Part shown: piece after piece, positions 39,668 to 47,373 of the stretch
How the letters are laid out: each line of letters opens with the position of its first letter
Numbering within the stretch: the stretch's first letter is position 1
DNA from: Veillonella intestinalis
GTDB lineage: Bacteria; Bacillota; Negativicutes; Veillonellales; Veillonellaceae
Assembly (NCBI RefSeq): GCF_943193155.1
Contig: NZ_CALPDB010000001.1
Coordinates: 62,001-126,000 of the forward strand
Reading direction: 5' to 3'
Length of the DNA stretch: 64,000 bases
Position numbers and translations under genes: made by a program
Notes under the pieces: model-generated
Seen by the model: only the letters and a program-made list of their open reading frames with translations
Told to the model about the DNA's origin: nothing
The model's database searches: none

Positions 39668-40270
39668 TTAAGCAAAGGAGGGCGATCAGAGGACGTTATT
39701 TTAAATTTAAAAGTCGGTCAAATTCCAGTAGCAATTAAGGGCGATACATTGACTATGAGCCAGAAGGCACCTACTTTTGGTGAATGTATTGATAAACGTG
39801 AAATTGCCTCTATTTTTGGAATTATAGACGCTGATATAGCTAATGAATTTCCTGTACAATGGGTGAGCACAGGCTTAGAAGCTGTGATTATACCACTGAC
39901 TTCAAGAGAAGCTTTGCGGGCAGTGAAAGTAAATAAAGAGGCATTTAAGACCTATGTTGATAAACATCCTGCTTGTAATTGTAATCATCTTTTCTTTGTG
40001 CAAGAAGGTGCGACGCAATTATCGGCTCGCTGTTTAATGGAAGACTTTGTAGAGGATCCTGCGACAGGGAGCGCTAATGGAGATTTAGCAGGCTATTTAT
40101 TACATCATAATTATTTCAACGCTTCAGATATTACTTATACAGTGTATCAAGGGGAGGATATGGGACGTGTTTCTGTCTTGCAAGTGCATGCTCAATATAA
40201 GTCTACTGATGAATGGGTAATTGAGGTGGGTGGCACTTGTCATATTGTAGCAAGTGGAGATTGGCTATAA
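39668..40270 (+). pseudogene. PhzF family protein, 5'-truncated
   Basis: The frame is open from 39668 and translates to VILNLKVGQIPVAIKGDTL, then the conserved second half of PhzF proteins, including FVEDPATGSANGDLAGYLLH. The family is usually 260-300 residues. The first third, with the catalytic Glu and the NPAGV segment, is missing; a stop at 39665 and a terminator at 39582-39631 lie directly upstream. The first ATG (39749) would give a 173-residue fragment without ribosome site. I conclude a deletion has removed the start. Confidence 0.8.
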
Positions 40271-40301
40271 AATATAAGGATATAAGAATAGTTAGGCGAT
40301 A

Positions 40302-40342
40302 AGAGGCTTGTAATGGTTACTTAGTAATCGTTACAAGTCTCT
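40302..40342 (+). terminator. Hairpin after the phzF remnant, weak terminator
   Basis: Nearly paired 19-base arms (40302-40320 and 40324-40342, AGAGGCTTGTAA type, three G-U or mismatch positions). The T tract after it is poor, and the downstream -35 begins at once. Confidence 0.5.
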
Positions 40343-40343
40343 A

Positions 40344-40408
40344 TTTACATGGAGTAAAAGATATACTATAATATAACTACATCAATTATATCTAATTAGA
40401 TATAATTG
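40344..40408 (+). promoter_or_regulatory. Pirin promoter with 26-bp palindrome at the start site
   Basis: TTTACA (40344-40349), 17-base spacer, perfect TATAAT (40367-40372). A 26-base perfect palindrome (40383-40408, left arm CAATTATATCTAA) begins about four bases after the expected start of transcription. It is either an operator or a hairpin at the mRNA 5' end. Confidence 0.65.
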
Positions 40409-40518
40409 TGCGAGGTTGAAATAAATTTGCACTAAAATATAAAAAATAAGTATCAGATTATTTGTTATAGTAGCAAGGTTAGCAAAAAAGAATACTATTT
40501 AAAGAGAGGTACGTAAAT

Positions 40519-41358
40519 ATGGAACGTAAAATAAAAACTAAAGTAAAAGGTTTTAGAACACAAGATGGTGCTGGCGTGAGTTTAGTACGTGTTTTGGGCA
40601 ATAATACAATTGAAGAGTTTGATCCTATTTTGATGCTAGATTCTTTTGATAGTATAAATCCAGAAGAATATACAGCTGGTTTTCCAATGCATCCACATCG
40701 TGGGATTGAGACGATTAGTTATGTTTCACAAGGTAGAATGGTTCATCGGGATAGCTTAGGTAATGAAGAAGGTATTTCTGATGGTGAAGTACAATGGATG
40801 AATTCTGGCTCTGGTATTTTACATGAAGAAATGGTGCCAGCATCAGATCGTTTATTAGGGGTTCAGTTATGGTTAAATTTGCCACAAGCTGAAAAGATGA
40901 GTAAACCAAGTTATCATTCTATAAAGCGGGCTGATATTGAAGAAATACCTTTTGAAGGTGGTAAAATTCGTTTATTGGCAGGTAAATATAAAGATCATCA
41001 AGGTTATAAAGGTGAACATTTACCATTAGATTATTATGATGTGCATATGGCAGCAGAGGCTAATATTACCATTGAGTCCGAAGAAGAAGATTCCGTTATG
41101 CTCTTTACTTTATTAGGTAATATATATGTAAATGGTGAGTTTATAGAAGAAAAAACAGCTGTTAAATTGACCGCAGGTACAGAAGTAACTTTGAAAATGG
41201 GCGATAAGGCTGGCCAAGTCTTATATATTAGTTCTAAAGCATTGCATGAACCAGCAGCTTGGGCGGGACCAATTGTAATGAATACACAAGATGAAGTGCA
41301 ACAAGCGTTTGCAGAATTACGTAATGGCACATTTATAAAAGATAAAGTTGAATATTGA
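40519..41358 (+). CDS. Pirin family protein
   Basis: A 279-residue bicupin. The N-terminal cupin has the metal ligands in PMHPHRGIETISYV and the second pair in SGSGILHEEM. Bacterial pirins act as quercetinase-like dioxygenases or modulate central enzymes; which applies here is unknown. Start ATG 40519 after gagaggta. Preceded by a strong promoter carrying a palindrome, so it is probably regulated. A terminator follows. Confidence 0.88.
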   Translation: MERKIKTKVKGFRTQDGAGVSLVRVLGNNTIEEFDPILMLDSFDSINPEEYTAGFPMHPHRGIETISYVSQGRMVHRDSLGNEEGISDGEVQWMNSGSGILHEEMVPASDRLLGVQLWLNLPQAEKMSKPSYHSIKRADIEEIPFEGGKIRLLAGKYKDHQGYKGEHLPLDYYDVHMAAEANITIESEEEDSVMLFTLLGNIYVNGEFIEEKTAVKLTAGTEVTLKMGDKAGQVLYISSKALHEPAAWAGPIVMNTQDEVQQAFAELRNGTFIKDKVEY

Positions 41359-41371
41359 GGTAAATTTATTA

Positions 41372-41400
41372 AGCCCTTGCAGTAAGCAGGGGCTATTTTT
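41372..41400 (+). terminator. Intrinsic terminator of pirin gene
   Basis: 9-bp stem (41372-41380 with 41386-41394), one G-U pair, T-rich tail. Confidence 0.75.
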
Positions 41401-41567
41401 AGTTTTCATAAAATTAGACATAATGTATTACTTTCTATAGAGAAATTGTGATAGAATGAAAAGAGACTTTTGTTAATAAATAGAATGGTTCATTGTAAAA
41501 TAATAAGCATTATTTTAACCTTGGAGACGTAATAGGCCATTAAAAGACCTTGAGGAGATGAGTATAA

Positions 41568-42098
41568 ATGGCGTTAGCAGATGATATGTTGCAACTAATT
41601 GAAACAAGGCGGAGTATTCGTAATTTTAAACCAGATGCAGTGCCAAAAGAATTGATTGAGAAAATAGTAAAAGCTGGTACTTATGCCGCTTCTGGTATGG
41701 GGAAGCAGTCACCTATCATTGTGGCCGTAACAAATAAAGAATTGCGGGACCAACTAGCTAAGCGAAATGCACAGCTTATGGGTACTGACATGGATCCTTT
41801 TTATGGTGCACCTGTTGTTTTAATTGTATTAGCGGCTAAAGAAAGACCTACACATGTTTATGATGGTTCCTTGGTCATGGGTAATTTAATGTTGGCAGCT
41901 CATGCTCTAGGCTTAGGGAGTTGCTGGATTCATCGCGCTAAGGAAGAATTTGAATCCTTTGAAGGGCAGGCTTTATTAAAATCTTTAGGTATTACTGGTG
42001 AATATGTAGGTATCGGTCATTGTGTCATTGGTTATGTGAATGGTAAAGAGCCAAAAGCAAGTCCTCGTAAGGATTCTTGGGTATATTATGTAGAATGA
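41568..42098 (+). CDS. Nitroreductase family protein
   Basis: 176 residues, NfsA/NfsB-like FMN fold. The FMN phosphate-binding RRSIRNFKPD at the N-terminus, AASGMGKQSPIIVAV and LGLGSCWIHRAKEEF are typical. It is not close to the Frm2-like protein at 25171. It likely reduces nitroaromatics or quinones with NAD(P)H. The ATG lies about ten bases after GAGGAG; the TerC paralogue follows 70 bases later. Confidence 0.87.
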   Translation: MALADDMLQLIETRRSIRNFKPDAVPKELIEKIVKAGTYAASGMGKQSPIIVAVTNKELRDQLAKRNAQLMGTDMDPFYGAPVVLIVLAAKERPTHVYDGSLVMGNLMLAAHALGLGSCWIHRAKEEFESFEGQALLKSLGITGEYVGIGHCVIGYVNGKEPKASPRKDSWVYYVE

Positions 42099-42168
42099 GA
42101 TTATGACACATTGCATATAAAGTAACACGTTAAGAACAACGCAGTTTATACATAGAATGGTGGTATAT

Positions 42169-42846
42169 ATGGAGTTTTTAGAAGTAAGTACATGGATTAT
42201 GATTGGCAAAATTATTGTAGTGGATATTTTGCTAGCCGGTGATAATGCCGTTGTTATTGGGATGGCTGTTAGTAAGTTAGAGCCTAAGTTACGAGAAAAA
42301 GCAATTATGTGGGGCACTTTTGGGGCCATTGCTATGCGATTAATTTTTGCTACCATTTTAGTAGAAGCCTTAGAATTTATACCCGGCCTTCACTTTATTG
42401 GCGGCTTAGTCTTGTTATGGATTGCCTTTCATTTACTCATTGGCGATGATGATGATGCTAATATTGAAAGTAAGGATTCTTTGCGAGGGGCTATCACTAC
42501 GATTATTATTGCCGATGCTATGATGAGTATAGATAATGTAATTGGGGTAGTTGGTGCGGCTAAAGGTCATCTTGAATTAGTCATTGTAGGGATGTTAATT
42601 ACGGTTCCACTTTTGATTTATGGATCTCGTTTACTAGCACGTATCATTAATAAATACCCAATTATTCTTTGGATTGGTGGTAGTTTATTAGCGTGGGTAG
42701 CTAGTGAAATGGTAACTGCAGAGCCATTCTTGAAACCTTATATTATGGGCTATGAGCGCGTAATTGAAATTGCTGGCGTTGTATTAGTCGTAATAGCGGC
42801 TCTTATGGTAAAACGTATGAGAAAATCTAAAACTACAGAAAAATAA
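42169..42846 (+). CDS. TerC family membrane protein, second copy
   Basis: 225 residues with about seven helices and the two Asp motifs DILLAGDNAVVIG and IADAMMSIDNVIGVVG. It is clearly paralogous to the protein at 24217. The ATG at 42169 is preferred because GGTGGT lies just before it; the ATG at 42157 has no ribosome site. The inserted GDDDDANIESKD loop is more acidic than in the paralogue. A role in metal export or metalation is inferred from the family. Confidence 0.86.
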   Translation: MEFLEVSTWIMIGKIIVVDILLAGDNAVVIGMAVSKLEPKLREKAIMWGTFGAIAMRLIFATILVEALEFIPGLHFIGGLVLLWIAFHLLIGDDDDANIESKDSLRGAITTIIIADAMMSIDNVIGVVGAAKGHLELVIVGMLITVPLLIYGSRLLARIINKYPIILWIGGSLLAWVASEMVTAEPFLKPYIMGYERVIEIAGVVLVVIAALMVKRMRKSKTTEK

Positions 42847-42880
42847 GTGTATATCAAGTTGTAGATACTTAAAAGTATGA

Positions 42881-42918
42881 GCGACTCCTAGCGATGTATT
42901 ATCGTAGGAGTCGTTTTT
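42881..42918 (+). terminator. Intrinsic terminator
   Basis: Stem CGACTCCTA (42882-42890) with TAGGAGTCG (42905-42913), extended by CGAT/ATCG inside, T run. Confidence 0.88.
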
Positions 42919-42967
42919 AGTGTGAAAATACAACAACATTTATTTAGCTATATACAAAATGTAAATA

Positions 42968-43007
42968 TTGACATTACAACTTAGGTTAGTTACAATTAAC
43001 ATGTAAT
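42968..43007 (+). promoter_or_regulatory. Promoter with ATTACAA-N21-ATGTAAT operator
   Basis: TTGACA (42968-42973), 17-base spacer, TACAAT (42991-42996). Half-sites ATTACAA (42973-42979) and ATGTAAT (43001-43007) flank the -10. The doxX promoter at 44674 has the same -35, the same ATTACAACTTA and the same 21-base separation, which points to a shared regulator, probably the Rrf2 protein between them. Confidence 0.72.
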
Positions 43008-43122
43008 GTATAAAGTTACATGCTGGTGCGAGATTACGATACATGATGTAGCTAGTTAGTAAGGGCTCATAAGTAATCTTGCAATAAACGAATTTTTGAT
43101 GTATATCGTAGGAGGTTATATT

Positions 43123-43752
43123 ATGAAAATTGCAGTAGTAAGTTCTAATGGTAAAGTAGGGCGTTTGGTAGTCGCAGAGGCTCTTCGTCGTGGATTTGAG
43201 GTAACTGGTTTCGCACGGAGTGAAAATAAATCTGATGCTAAGCAGTTTGTACAAAAAGATATTTTTGATATTACGGCGGCTGATTTAGCTGGATTTGATG
43301 CTGTTGTTGATGCATTTGGTACGTTTTCACCAGATACTTTAGATCTGCATACACAGTCATTAATGCATCTAGCAGATGCTGTAGCTAATACGGACACTCG
43401 TTTATTAGTTGTTGGTGGGGCTGGTAGCTTGTATGTAAATAAAGAACATACAATGCAGCTATTAGATACGCCAGAATTTCCTAAGGAATATTATCCATTA
43501 GCTAAAGCACAGGCTGATGAATTAGTAGCACTTCGTAAAAGACATGATGTAAAGTGGACATTCGTTAGTCCTGCTGCAGAATTTGAAGCGGACGGCAAGC
43601 GTACTGGTGAATATATATTAAGTGGTGAAGAGTTTACTCTTAATGAACGAGGTGAAAGTGTAGTTAGTTATGCTGATTACGCCATGGCTTTGGTCGATGA
43701 AATTGAAAAAGGGCATCATGTACAGCAACGGATTAGTGTAGTTGGCAAATAA
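43123..43752 (+). CDS. NAD(P)-binding oxidoreductase, atypical SDR
   Basis: 209 residues with an N-terminal Rossmann fold. MKIAVVSSNGKVGRLVVAEALRRG carries the dinucleotide loop (the Gly-rich site is SSNGKVG), followed by GFARSENKSD and VVDAFGTFSPDTLD. It resembles YwnB/YhfK-type NmrA-like proteins, often next to Rrf2 or MarR redox regulators. The ATG at 43123 follows AGGAGG; upstream in-frame ATGs at 43096/43099 do not. Function is inferred as a redox sensor or reductase. Confidence 0.8.
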   Translation: MKIAVVSSNGKVGRLVVAEALRRGFEVTGFARSENKSDAKQFVQKDIFDITAADLAGFDAVVDAFGTFSPDTLDLHTQSLMHLADAVANTDTRLLVVGGAGSLYVNKEHTMQLLDTPEFPKEYYPLAKAQADELVALRKRHDVKWTFVSPAAEFEADGKRTGEYILSGEEFTLNERGESVVSYADYAMALVDEIEKGHHVQQRISVVGK

Positions 43753-43801
43753 AATATAGGCTTTAGATCATTAAGTATATATTTTAGTGTATAGTTTAGC
43801 A

Positions 43802-43835
43802 TATAGTTTTATTCGCTTTATAGTTTTATTAGCTT
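43802..43835 (+). repeat. Two 17-bp direct repeats
   Basis: TATAGTTTTATTCGCTT and TATAGTTTTATTAGCTT are adjacent. The 322-base gap here is otherwise AT-rich, with an unused ribosome-site-like taggaggc near 43900 and the Rrf2 promoter at its end. Confidence 0.7.
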
Positions 43836-43941
43836 TACCTTATAGTGTATATATTTTAGATTATTTGGAGTATATATTTCAGCTTATATTCTTTAAATTA
43901 GGAGGCAAATAGGAACAGCTATAGTAAATTATATTAATTCG

Positions 43942-43974
43942 TGTTATACTTAAAATGTAATATTTAATATTACA
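43942..43974 (+). promoter_or_regulatory. Rrf2 gene promoter with 19-bp palindrome
   Basis: An extended -10 (TGTTATACT, 43942-43950) is followed by the perfect palindrome TGTAATATTTAATATTACA (43956-43974) over the expected start site. It contains the same TGTAAT/ATTACA half-sites as the neighbouring promoters, so autoregulation is likely. Confidence 0.68.
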
Positions 43975-44074
43975 AGGTTGTATTGAACTAATCTAAGAAG
44001 CGGGATTAGCTTACCATAGTATAAATAGGTGAAGTACCTTCACATTATGTAACATGAATTGAGGAGGGCATGAT

Positions 44075-44518
44075 ATGCAAATATCAAGTCGTTTTACTAT
44101 AGCGGTTCATATTTTTACTTGCATTGCTATTGCTGAAAAAAATTATAAAGTGACCAGCAAATTTTTGGCTGGTAGTATTAATGTAAATCCTGTTATTATC
44201 CGCAATATTGTCCTTATGCTTAAGGCTCATGGCCTTGTGGATTCTCGTCAAGGGAGTTCGGGGATTAAGATTGCTAAATGTCCATCAGAGATTACTTTAT
44301 TAGATATTTTTAATGCTGTAGAGTCCTTGGATAATGGTCAATTATTTAGTTTTCATGAAAATCCAGCTAAGGATTGTCCGGTAGGGAATCATATTCATGA
44401 TGTGTTAGATCATCGCTTGGTACAAATTCAAAATGCATTGGAGAATGAGCTACAGAGTATTACTTTGGCGTCTGTAATTGAAGATGCAGAGGCTCAAATT
44501 GAAAAGGATGCTCAATAG
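44075..44518 (+). CDS. Rrf2 family transcriptional regulator
   Basis: 147 residues. A winged helix-turn-helix (SSRFTIAVHIFTCIAI, KFLAGSINVNPVIIRNIVLM, LVDSRQGSSGIKIAK) with the family's dimerisation helix. It lacks the three-Cys cluster of IscR/NsrR; a single Cys in KDCPVGNHIH remains, as in the YwnA/HypR subgroup that senses thiol stress. The ATG follows GAGGAGGG. Its likely targets are its own promoter and those of the genes at 43123 and 44799. Confidence 0.88.
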   Translation: MQISSRFTIAVHIFTCIAIAEKNYKVTSKFLAGSINVNPVIIRNIVLMLKAHGLVDSRQGSSGIKIAKCPSEITLLDIFNAVESLDNGQLFSFHENPAKDCPVGNHIHDVLDHRLVQIQNALENELQSITLASVIEDAEAQIEKDAQ

Positions 44519-44598
44519 TATTCTTTAGCGTAGCTGATATATGCTGCAATAGTGGTGTGTATAGTAAATGCTACTAATTGAATAAAGTAGTAAATGAC

Positions 44599-44627
44599 AA
44601 GGCGCATGAATTATCATGCGCCTTTTT
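44599..44627 (+). terminator. Intrinsic terminator of Rrf2 gene
   Basis: 11-bp stem (44599-44609 with 44614-44624), loop ATTA, T run. Confidence 0.93.
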
Positions 44628-44673
44628 TATAATAAAAATATTGAAAATGAATAACAAATCTAAGATGTATGTG

Positions 44674-44713
44674 TTGACATTACAACTTAATTGCTATATA
44701 ATTTACTTGTAAT
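44674..44713 (+). promoter_or_regulatory. doxX promoter with ATTACAA-N21-TTGTAAT operator
   Basis: TTGACA (44674-44679), 17-base spacer, perfect TATAAT (44697-44702). Inverted half-sites ATTACAA (44679-44685) and TTGTAAT (44707-44713) bracket the -10. The geometry equals that of the 42968 promoter. Confidence 0.75.
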
Positions 44714-44798
44714 TAAAGATGTTACTAGTTGTAGAGCTCAAACAACGATAGATTGTTATTTTGTGTGTTAAATAAAGTTTGAAAGAGAGTTGTAAAGC

Positions 44799-45218
44799 AT
44801 GAATGTATTATTGAAAAATTTATTCCGTTATCAGGATAGTGGCTTATTATTTTATCGTATTGTATTTGGTTTATCTATGATGGCTCATGGCTATTTTAAG
44901 TTTGCTGGCGGTGAGCAAGCCTTATATGGTGTAGGCAGTATGCTAGGAATATTTGGCATTACTGGTGGATATCTTGTATTAGGTTTTATGGCTGCCACAG
45001 CCGAATTATTAGGTGGCCTGTTGCTTGTTTTAGGATTGGCAACTCGTCTAGGCTCCTTAATGATTATTGGTACTTTATTTGTAGCTACGGTATTAGAACT
45101 AGGTAAGGGTTTCTTGGCTTGGGACTATCCATCACAAATGATGTTTGGTGCTATTATGCTGTTAATTGCTGGACCTGGTCGCTTTAGTATGGACTATAAA
45201 TTAGCGCATAAAAAATAA
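44799..45218 (+). CDS. DoxX family membrane protein
   Basis: 139 residues with four membrane helices. The DoxX pattern is GLLFYRIVFGLSMMAHGYFKFAGG, GFMAATAELLGGLLLVLGLATRLG and WDYPSQMMFGAIMLL. Family members link to quinones or to thiol and oxidative stress (MRC complex in mycobacteria). Control by the Rrf2 operator supports a stress role. A four-base GAGAG ribosome site precedes the ATG. Confidence 0.85.
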   Translation: MNVLLKNLFRYQDSGLLFYRIVFGLSMMAHGYFKFAGGEQALYGVGSMLGIFGITGGYLVLGFMAATAELLGGLLLVLGLATRLGSLMIIGTLFVATVLELGKGFLAWDYPSQMMFGAIMLLIAGPGRFSMDYKLAHKK

Positions 45219-45244
45219 AAACAAAATAAATAAAAAATTCCTCG

Positions 45245-45278
45245 AAAAGCAGGCTCTATTAGTAGGGCCTGTTTTTAA
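45245..45278 (+). terminator. Intrinsic terminator
   Basis: Stem of AGCAGGCTCT with AGGGCCTGTT (G-U at one position), six-base loop and T run. Confidence 0.75.
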
Positions 45279-45388
45279 TTTAAGAAAAATTTAACAAATA
45301 TTAAAAGTTCTTTTGTAATATCTATTTCATTCTCTCTCTGTTTAGTGTATAGTAGGTCATATATTAGTATATACTTAGGAGAGCAGCT

Positions 45389-46003
45389 ATGAAAAAACAT
45401 TGTGCCATTGTATTAGGTGGTTTATTTTCTACCTTAGACGGGATTGATACAGCTGATTTTATTATTGCTTGTGATAGAGGCTATGCCTATTTAAAAGAAT
45501 ATAATTTAGAACCTAATTTGATAGTCGGTGATTTTGACTCATATCATGGGGCTGTGACAGCGGGGATACCGATTCTTGATTTGCCTACTATGAAAGATGA
45601 TACTGATACGATGGCAGCCATTCGGTATGCATTAGATAATGAGTATTTAGACTTAACGTTGTATTGTGCATTTGGTGGACGTTTTGATCATTTAATGGGC
45701 AATGTGCAAGCGGCTATGTATGCGGCTAGCCGAGGTGCGGTTGTGCGTATGGTAAACCATGATACAGATAGCTATTTTATTAATCATGGAGAACTTATTA
45801 TTGAGCCAAGAGAAGATTGTTCTTTGTCAGTATTAGCTATGACTGATGAGTGTAAAAATGTGACAGTAACAGGCACTACTTATGAGTTGAAAGAGGCTAC
45901 GTTAAAAAATACTTTTCCTATTGGTGTGAGTAATGAATGGAAAGGTACCGCTCATATTAAAGTAGGCGAAGGGGTTTTAATGGTATCTATGGTGAATATA
46001 TAA
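45389..46003 (+). CDS. thiN: Thiamine diphosphokinase
   Basis: Transfers pyrophosphate from ATP to thiamine to give TPP. 204 residues. Signatures: CDRGYAYL, VGDFDSYHG, KDDTDTMAAIRYAL and GGRFDHLMGN, and a C-terminal thiamine-binding beta region. It is the eukaryote-like TPK family rather than ThiL, implying salvage of free thiamine. No TPP riboswitch is visible upstream. The antiporter starts 18 bases later. Confidence 0.93.
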   Translation: MKKHCAIVLGGLFSTLDGIDTADFIIACDRGYAYLKEYNLEPNLIVGDFDSYHGAVTAGIPILDLPTMKDDTDTMAAIRYALDNEYLDLTLYCAFGGRFDHLMGNVQAAMYAASRGAVVRMVNHDTDSYFINHGELIIEPREDCSLSVLAMTDECKNVTVTGTTYELKEATLKNTFPIGVSNEWKGTAHIKVGEGVLMVSMVNI

Positions 46004-46021
46004 AGATTAGGAGGTCTTAGT

Positions 46022-47371
46022 GTGTTAACCTCTTTAGGTTTTATTTTATTAGGTGGGGCAGCCCTAGCAGGGCTGTGCCGCCGTATTCAACTGCCTACGA
46101 TTATAGGGCTTATGGTGGCCGGTCTTATATTAGGGCCACAAGGCTATAATTGGTTAGATAGTACAATGCTAACTATTTCGCCAGATTTACGGCAAATGGC
46201 ACTTATTTTAATTCTAGTTAAGGCGGGGTTAGCTATTAACTTGCGAGATATTTGGAACTTAGGTCGTCCATTACTTATGATGGCGACTGTGCCTGTGCTG
46301 TTAGAGCTTATTGTATTAACATATTTGGGGCTTACTGTTTTTGAATTACATGGGCTAGAAGCTTTATTACTTGCAACGGCTGTATGTGCCGTTTCACCAG
46401 CTGTTGTTGTATTTCGCATGATTCATTTAATTGAGCAGCGGTACGGGATTGCTAAAAAAATTCCTCAACTTATTATGGTGGCCTCGTCATTAGAAGATAT
46501 TGTAGTTGTTGTAGTTTTTTCGCTCGTGTTAACTTTGGTAGAGGCCCATGTGGAAACGCCTGATGGCATAGGGGCATTAGAAGCTATGGCACAAGTTCCT
46601 ATCGCTTTATTAGGTGGTATTCTTTTAGGTGTATTAAGTGGTGTATTATTAGCTTATATTGCGAAAATTATGAGCCCTAGTGCGCCTACTATAGCCAAAG
46701 CAAAGGTATTAAAAGTGAGTCAGAACTTATTAAAAGAAGAAGCTATTAATTCTGCAAAAGAGAATAAAGAAGGTAATCAAGCTAAGGCTATGAAGACCTA
46801 TATGATGACGCCACAGCAAGCTACCTTACTATTAACCCTTATTGTTGCCACTGCATTTGTTTTAGTAGCTTTGGGGAATTGGTTAAAGTCTATTATTTCT
46901 ATTTCGGGGCTATTGGCCGTCATGGTTATGGCTAGTGTGGTTAAGGGACAAGTTCCTTATGAATTAGGGCAAGGACTTAACCGGATGGTTAACCAACTTT
47001 GGATTCCTGTAGAAATCATTTTATTTGTACTTGTAGGCGCTGCTATTGATACAACATATATGCTTAGCATGAGTGGCATTTTAATGGCAGTTATTGGATT
47101 AGGTTTAGTAGGGCGCACTATAGGTGTGGTAATTTCCTTATGGAAGACGCCGTTGAATCGAAAAGAACGAGCATATTGTGCTATTTCTTATGCGCCAAAA
47201 GCTACAGTGCAAGCTGCGATTGGAGGAATTCCCTTAGCATTAGGTTTAGCTAGTGGGCCTTTAGTATTAGCCGCTTCCGCAATGGCCATTGTAATTACAT
47301 CACCGATTGGTGCTATTTGTATGGACTATTTTTATACACGCTGGCTTACATATGATGGACAGGAGCAATAG
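46022..47371 (+). CDS. Cation/proton antiporter (CPA family)
   Basis: 449 residues, about twelve helices, monovalent cation:proton antiporter family. Typical parts: LPTIIGLMVAGLILGPQG in the first helices, LLATAVCAVSPAVVVFRM in the core, and an amphipathic, charged cytoplasmic insertion (about 220-260). The start is a GTG at 46022 after AGGAGG. The histidine kinase gene begins two bases after its stop, so antiporter and two-component system form an operon. Sodium or potassium specificity cannot be read. Confidence 0.82.
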   Translation: MLTSLGFILLGGAALAGLCRRIQLPTIIGLMVAGLILGPQGYNWLDSTMLTISPDLRQMALILILVKAGLAINLRDIWNLGRPLLMMATVPVLLELIVLTYLGLTVFELHGLEALLLATAVCAVSPAVVVFRMIHLIEQRYGIAKKIPQLIMVASSLEDIVVVVVFSLVLTLVEAHVETPDGIGALEAMAQVPIALLGGILLGVLSGVLLAYIAKIMSPSAPTIAKAKVLKVSQNLLKEEAINSAKENKEGNQAKAMKTYMMTPQQATLLLTLIVATAFVLVALGNWLKSIISISGLLAVMVMASVVKGQVPYELGQGLNRMVNQLWIPVEIILFVLVGAAIDTTYMLSMSGILMAVIGLGLVGRTIGVVISLWKTPLNRKERAYCAISYAPKATVQAAIGGIPLALGLASGPLVLAASAMAIVITSPIGAICMDYFYTRWLTYDGQEQ

Positions 47372-47373
47372 AA

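Noticed and set aside
45279-45388. TPP riboswitch before thiN
   Set aside because: No THI-box sequence (CTGAGA type) is present in the short upstream gap.
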